52,960 nt of DNA from an uncultured Pelagibacteraceae bacterium (GTDB taxonomy: Bacteria > Pseudomonadota > Alphaproteobacteria > Pelagibacterales > Pelagibacteraceae): contig CACANA010000004.1 of assembly GCA_902533775.1 (NCBI GenBank), forward strand, positions 1 through 52,960. Direction: 5' to 3'. The position numbers and the translations under genes were made by a program. This document shows, in pieces, positions 47,757 through 52,960 of this stretch. Position 1 is the first letter of the stretch. Each line of letters starts with the position of its first letter. Under the pieces are notes generated by a model that was not told the DNA's origin, searched no databases, and saw nothing but the letters and a program-made list of their open reading frames with translations.

Positions 47757-48640
47757 AGCAAGCTAATTTAACAGATTATATTTTATTAACATTACTATCA
47801 ATAATTTGGGCATCTGCTTTTTTTAATATAAAAATTGCAACAGAATCTTTCGGTCCAATGACAATTGCTTTTTTGAGAGTATTTTTTGGATCTATACCAG
47901 TATTGATTTTATGTTTTTATAAAAAAATATTAATTGAAGCATTTTCAAAAGATTGGCATTGGTTCATGTTAATAGGACTAATCAATTTAGTTATACCATT
48001 CTTTTTAATTGCTTACGGGGTAAAGTCTGTACAAAGTAATTTGGCAGCAATTTTGATGTCTACTACCCCTTTGAGCTCTACCATATTAGGTCACTTTTAT
48101 ACAAAAAATGAAAAATTTAATTTTGCCAAAACTATAGGAATATTAATTGGATTTGCAGGAATTGTTTATTTATTTTCTGATAATATTTTAATTGATAAAA
48201 ATAATTTTCTTTCAGCTATATTAATTTTAGTAGGATCAACATGTTACGTAATAGGTGGAGTTTTAACACTTAAAATTAGTAAGAAAAAAAATGAAAACGT
48301 TACTGGATCAATATTAATTTGGGCAACTCTGATTTTATTTCCTTTAATGTGTTTATTAGAAACTCCATGGGAAAATACTCCATCATTAAATTCAACTATG
48401 TCAGTAATTTATCTTGGTATAGTACCAACAGGAGTTGCGTGGCTTTTAAGGTTTAAAATTTTGAAAAAGAATGGTTTAATTTTTCAATCTCAGGTCTCAT
48501 ACTTAATCCCAATCTTTGGAATTATTTTAGGCTATATATTTTTAAATGAATTAATAACTTACAAGGTATTAATATCTTTATTAGCTGTAGTTGTAGGAAT
48601 TTATTTTGTCAGAAAAGCTGATACAAAAATTATTATTTAA
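47753..48640 (+). CDS. EamA/DMT family transporter
   Basis: About 10 TM segments, WASAFFNIKIATESFGPMTIAFLRV. Confidence 0.93.
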   Translation: MKQANLTDYILLTLLSIIWASAFFNIKIATESFGPMTIAFLRVFFGSIPVLILCFYKKILIEAFSKDWHWFMLIGLINLVIPFFLIAYGVKSVQSNLAAILMSTTPLSSTILGHFYTKNEKFNFAKTIGILIGFAGIVYLFSDNILIDKNNFLSAILILVGSTCYVIGGVLTLKISKKKNENVTGSILIWATLILFPLMCLLETPWENTPSLNSTMSVIYLGIVPTGVAWLLRFKILKKNGLIFQSQVSYLIPIFGIILGYIFLNELITYKVLISLLAVVVGIYFVRKADTKIII

Positions 48641-49550
48641 GTGAAGATATAGAGCTAATATGCTCTGGTTTTGTCTCACAACATCCACCTAAAATTGTTG
48701 CCCCACCTTCTATAAATTTTTTTGATAGATTATAAAATTCATTTGCATCAAAATTATCTCTTTTTCCTAAAGATTGATTAGGATTTACTCCAATTTCATG
48801 AGGTTTTGCTGTATTAAATGTCTGTATTGGGCCTGGTTCATCAACCCCCCACAAATTTATTTTAAATCCAAATGGCACTTCACAATTTAAAAATTTATCT
48901 AATACGGATAGAGATATTTCTGGAGAAATACATGCACAAACTACACCAAGTGTATTTTCATCTTGAATAATTCTAAGTAATTGCTCAATTTTTTCTTCTG
49001 AGGGTAGGTCACCATTTTTTTTTAAATGTATTCCAATTAAAACTTTTTTGTTTAATTTTTTAGATATATTAAGAGCGGCTTTAACTTCATTAGTGCTGCT
49101 AATAACATCTAAGTATAAAAAATCAGTAAATTCACTTAAAATATCAGCTTGTTCAAACATATCTTCCTCTATTAATTTGATATCGCGATCATCAGTTATA
49201 TAAGTGTCTCTTTGGCTTGGAATTGATCCAGCTACCAATATATTTTTCTTTGATAAATCTTTAGCTTTGATTGCAAGTTTACATGCAATTTTGTTTAATT
49301 TTTTGAATTCATCACCAACTTTATTTTCTATTAATCTAAATTTTCTACAACTAAAAGTGTTTGTAACTATAACATCTGAGCCTGCGTTGATATATGATAG
49401 ATGAGTATCAACTAACATTTGATGATATTTTTCATCTAATAAAGCGCTAGCAGACCATAAGGTCCCCATAGATACCATTCCTTTTTCAAGTAATAATTGA
49501 CCCATGCCACCATCTAATATTCTTATTTTTTTAAAAAAATTGTTATCCAT
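48633..49550 (-). CDS. homocysteine S-methyltransferase family protein
   Basis: ILDGGMGQLLLEKG start, TNTFSCRKF, GGATILGGCCETKPEHI zinc-binding motif. Confidence 0.92.
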   Translation of the reverse strand: MDNNFFKKIRILDGGMGQLLLEKGMVSMGTLWSASALLDEKYHQMLVDTHLSYINAGSDVIVTNTFSCRKFRLIENKVGDEFKKLNKIACKLAIKAKDLSKKNILVAGSIPSQRDTYITDDRDIKLIEEDMFEQADILSEFTDFLYLDVISSTNEVKAALNISKKLNKKVLIGIHLKKNGDLPSEEKIEQLLRIIQDENTLGVVCACISPEISLSVLDKFLNCEVPFGFKINLWGVDEPGPIQTFNTAKPHEIGVNPNQSLGKRDNFDANEFYNLSKKFIEGGATILGGCCETKPEHISSISSLK

Positions 49551-50403
49551 TTTTTTTATCCCTTGTAGCTATAAATACTCCAACAGTTGTTATTAAAAAA
49601 CCAATTATGTCAGTAAATGTTAATTGTTCATTTAAAAATATCCATGCCATCACTGCTGAAGTAGGAGGTACTAAAAAAAATAAAGTAGTAGTTTTGCCCA
49701 CAGTACCCCTTTTGATTAAAAACATAAGAATAGTAAAAGCCCCAAATGAAACTAATATAATTTGGTGAGACATACCTAATATAAAACTAGTTGTAAAATT
49801 TATATAAGCATTTTCAAATATAAACATTAACAATAGATTAAAAAGGCAACCACCAACTGCTTGATACGCATTGTTAACTGATAAAGCTAAATTTCCACTT
49901 AATTTTTTTTGCCACAATGTTCCAGCTGTTATTGCAAATAAAGCTAAGACTGTAGCTAACAATCCTAAAGGAGGAATTTCTTTTCCAAAATCAATTCCTA
50001 AGACAGTGACAGAACCAATGAAACCTAAACTGATACCTACCCACTGTTTCCAAGATATTTTTTCTCCAAAAATAGGACCAGATAAAATATTTGTTAAAAT
50101 CGGTTGAAGTGTAACTATTAAAGCTACAATCGCAGCTGGCATCCCAATTGAAAATGCATACCAACATCCACCTAAATAAATCCCATGAAATAAAATACCT
50201 GTTGAAAGACTTTCAATAATATTTTTTAATTTTCCGAAAATTTTATCATTACTGAGATAAGCAAATACAAGAAAACCAATTGTTACAATCCCAAACCTAA
50301 ATGCTAAAGCTGCAAATGGAGAAGCGTTTTGAACAATTTCTTTCCCAGATATGAATGCCGATGACCATAATAATATAAATAGCAAAGGAAATGATTTTGT
50401 CAT
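49543..50403 (-). CDS. EamA/DMT family transporter
   Basis: About 10 TM segments, LLWSSAFISGKEIVQNASPFAALAFRF. Confidence 0.93.
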   Translation of the reverse strand: MTKSFPLLFILLWSSAFISGKEIVQNASPFAALAFRFGIVTIGFLVFAYLSNDKIFGKLKNIIESLSTGILFHGIYLGGCWYAFSIGMPAAIVALIVTLQPILTNILSGPIFGEKISWKQWVGISLGFIGSVTVLGIDFGKEIPPLGLLATVLALFAITAGTLWQKKLSGNLALSVNNAYQAVGGCLFNLLLMFIFENAYINFTTSFILGMSHQIILVSFGAFTILMFLIKRGTVGKTTTLFFLVPPTSAVMAWIFLNEQLTFTDIIGFLITTVGVFIATRDKKNG

Positions 50404-50426
50404 GGTAAAGATATATGGCGTAATAT

Positions 50427-51224
50427 CTAATTTTTGTTGTGAATTCTATCCATTTCTTGAAGTTCGACTTCAAGTTTGTCTAATTCTTCACCACCAGCCA
50501 TCATACTAAGAAGCTTTTCTCTAGAAATATCTTTTTTTTGGAATGTTCCCATGCTTTTTCCTCGGTTAAGTACAGTGAAACTATTACCAACAGGGTAAGC
50601 ATGATGTACATTATGAGTAATTAAAATTACAGCCAATCCCTCAGACGCGGCCTTTACAATATATTTTAATACCATTGATGCTTGATGAACTCCTAAAGCA
50701 GAAGTTGGCTCATCTAAAACTAAAACTTTTGCTCCAAAATATATAGCTCGTGATATTGCTAGGCATTGTCTTTCACCACCGGACATAGTTCCAACTGCCT
50801 GAGATGGATCTCTAACATCGATACCTATCTGTCCCATTCTATCTGCTGCTATCTTATTTGCTTTCTCCACATCAAAAGTTTTAAGGAAAGGAATACCTTT
50901 TTGAGGCTCTCTTCCCATAAAAAAATTTCTAGTAACACTCATTAAAGGAACTAATGCTAGATCTTGATAAACTGTTCCTATACCAATATCTAAAGCATCT
51001 TTGGGAGAGTCAAAAACAATTTTATTATCTTCAAATATAATTTCTCCTTCATCTGGTTTATGAACACCTGCTAAAGTTTTAATTAAAGTCGACTTTCCTG
51101 CTCCATTATCTCCAAGTAAGCACATGATCTCACCTTTTTTTAATCTCATTGTGACATCTTTAAGCGCTATTACCTTTCCAAAAAACTTACTAATATTATT
51201 AAATTGAACGAGATAGTCTGACAT
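50427..51224 (-). CDS. sugar ABC transporter ATP-binding protein (FrcA-like)
   Basis: [50 protein letters not shown]. Confidence 0.94.
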   Translation of the reverse strand: MSDYLVQFNNISKFFGKVIALKDVTMRLKKGEIMCLLGDNGAGKSTLIKTLAGVHKPDEGEIIFEDNKIVFDSPKDALDIGIGTVYQDLALVPLMSVTRNFFMGREPQKGIPFLKTFDVEKANKIAADRMGQIGIDVRDPSQAVGTMSGGERQCLAISRAIYFGAKVLVLDEPTSALGVHQASMVLKYIVKAASEGLAVILITHNVHHAYPVGNSFTVLNRGKSMGTFQKKDISREKLLSMMAGGEELDKLEVELQEMDRIHNKN

Positions 51225-52351
51225 TATTTACTCTCAGTCACTTTCTTTCTGATATAGTTATTAAACACTACAGCTATCAACATCATTGCTCCTAAGAAAA
51301 CTTTAAACCAATCAGTGTCAACATCTGTATAAAATATTCCCATAGATACAGTACCAAATATTATTGCACCAAAAGCAGCACCTATTGCAGATCCATACCC
51401 ACCAGTTAAGAGACACCCACCAACAACAGCAGCTGCAATAGCTTCTAGTTCTTTTAAAGTACCTCTCATAGTATCTGCAGAACCCGCATCTAATACTTGA
51501 ATACAAGCAAAAATAGTAGAAGCGACTGCCGTACCAATAAATAGACTTATTTTTACCCTTCCAACAGGCACACCGACATTTGTTGCTCCAACCTTATCAC
51601 CTCCAGATGCGAAGATCCAATTACCGTATCTTGTTTTCATCAATATCCATGTTGCAAACAATGTTAATGCAATAAACCAAATAACTGATGGAGGTATTCC
51701 AGTTGCAAGAGGAGTTCCATCAGTTCTTAGTTCAATCAATTTTAATGATCCCAACCAAGTAAAAAGCCATTTAAAAGTATCTGTAGCAAATAGCCATGCT
51801 AATGGATCATCTTCAATTAATACTCTTAGTCCTGGAACTTGAGTTCTACCAGTAATCAATCTTGTTATTGCTAATGTCAAACCTCTTAAAATAAAAAGCA
51901 TTGCAAGTGTTACAATAAAAGATGGCAAACCAGTTTTGACAACCATTATGCCATTAAAGTATCCAACCAATACTGCCATAGCGAAAGCAAAAACTATACT
52001 CATCCATAAAGGCCAACCCCAGTAAATCGCAGGAATTGCAATACAAATTCCAGCAAAGCCAATCATTGATCCAATTGACAAATCAAATTCACCGCCAATC
52101 ATTAACATCGCTGCTGCTATTGCTATAATTCCCAAATTAGCTGAAACATCGAGGAAATTAAGCATTCCATAGGCGCTAAACATACCAGTATCGCCAGCTA
52201 CAATTCCAAAAAATATAAATACCAGTATTGAGCCACCTAATGCACCTAGCTCAGGCCTATTCAATAAAACTCTCAGTGGTGATATTTTTTTTAGACGTTC
52301 GTCTTCACTAAGACTACTTTTTGATGAAATACTTTTAGATTTTAATGACAT
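51224..52351 (-). CDS. sugar ABC transporter permease (FrcC-like)
   Basis: [51 protein letters not shown]. Confidence 0.94.
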   Translation of the reverse strand: MSLKSKSISSKSSLSEDERLKKISPLRVLLNRPELGALGGSILVFIFFGIVAGDTGMFSAYGMLNFLDVSANLGIIAIAAAMLMIGGEFDLSIGSMIGFAGICIAIPAIYWGWPLWMSIVFAFAMAVLVGYFNGIMVVKTGLPSFIVTLAMLFILRGLTLAITRLITGRTQVPGLRVLIEDDPLAWLFATDTFKWLFTWLGSLKLIELRTDGTPLATGIPPSVIWFIALTLFATWILMKTRYGNWIFASGGDKVGATNVGVPVGRVKISLFIGTAVASTIFACIQVLDAGSADTMRGTLKELEAIAAAVVGGCLLTGGYGSAIGAAFGAIIFGTVSMGIFYTDVDTDWFKVFLGAMMLIAVVFNNYIRKKVTESK

Positions 52352-52360
52352 TTAAATTTT

Positions 52361-52395
52361 GAAAAAAGGCCTGACCAAAAAATTTAGTCAGGCCT
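52361..52395 (-). terminator. hairpin plus T-tract between binding-protein and permease genes
   Basis: On the minus strand AGGCCTGAC-N11-GTCAGGCCT then TTTTTTC; perfect 9-bp stem. Confidence 0.85.
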
Positions 52396-52407
52396 AAAAT
52401 ATAGATT

Positions 52408-52960
52408 TTATCTATAACCTTGAGCTGCCCATTTAATTACTTTAGCAGCATTATCAGGAGTAACAAATCCAGGTCCAGTCATAACTACACCTGCAGGCAT
52501 TGTTCCCCATCTCATGTACTGGGCAAAAATAGCTATAGGCAAATAACCTTGTAGATATTGTTGTTGGTCAATTAAAAACTCTACTTTACCTGCAGCAGCA
52601 GCTTTTAACATATTAGGTGACATATCAAATGTTCCTAATTTAACATTTCCAACTTTACCAGCAGCTTCTAAAGCTTTTAGTGCTGCTTCACCAGATAAAC
52701 CAGCTCCTAAAGTTAGAATAGTGTCATATCCACCACCTAATTTTGCAGCAACAGCTTTTTGAATTTCAGTTGGGTCATTTGATGTTCCAAGAATATCAAC
52801 AGATCCACCAAAACCTTTTTTGAAACCTGCACATCTTCTATCAAGCGCTACGTTTCCAACTTCGTGGTTAACGCATAAAGCTTTTTTTCCTCCAGCAGCC
52901 TTCATTTTTTGTCCGCCACCAACGCCAGCTTCAAATTCAGTTTGACCTACGTGTGCACTA
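52408..52960 (-). CDS. sugar ABC transporter substrate-binding protein, partial (5' end beyond window)
   Basis: LGAGLSGEAALKALEAAGKVGNVKLGTFDMSPNMLKAAAAGKVEFLIDQQQYLQGYL; frame open upstream (SAHVGQTEFEAGVGGGQK) to window edge. Confidence 0.92.
   Translation of the reverse strand, partial: SAHVGQTEFEAGVGGGQKMKAAGGKKALCVNHEVGNVALDRRCAGFKKGFGGSVDILGTSNDPTEIQKAVAAKLGGGYDTILTLGAGLSGEAALKALEAAGKVGNVKLGTFDMSPNMLKAAAAGKVEFLIDQQQYLQGYLPIAIFAQYMRWGTMPAGVVMTGPGFVTPDNAAKVIKWAAQGYR

Noticed and set aside
1-52960. CRISPR arrays, IS elements, prophage, rRNA
   Set aside because: No regularly spaced repeats, transposase/integrase, phage or rRNA sequences seen by reading

Overview
AT-rich, very compact alphaproteobacterial window, most likely SAR11/Pelagibacterales-like (inferred from gene content and tiny intergenic gaps; no search was run). 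It is mostly housekeeping genes: argG, folD, hemC/hemD, tsaD, acs, rpe, purH, prfB, tyrS, anmK, a complete iscR-sufBCDSUTA operon, glnA, a DUF4212/sodium:solute symporter pair and a sugar ABC transporter. There is one tRNA-Gly(GCC). I found no CRISPR array, IS element or prophage. Items most worth a second look: (1) an accessory cassette after tsaD with an SGNH-like exported protein, a di-iron ferritin-like protein, a NodU/SxtI-type carbamoyltransferase and an unlisted 53-aa membrane protein resembling DUF5989/SxtK; (2) an in-frame chimera of a LON substrate-binding domain with a PBP1A lacking its transglycosylase half; (3) a photolyase/cryptochrome cluster containing an unlisted DUF2256 gene, a possibly domain-permuted photolyase, and a cryptochrome that appears to have lost its Fe-S ligands; (4) a textbook prfB +1 programmed frameshift; (5) a near-perfect IscR type 1 site upstream of iscR-suf; (6) divergent gene pairs whose start codons overlap; (7) a hairpin between the sugar-binding-protein and permease genes.
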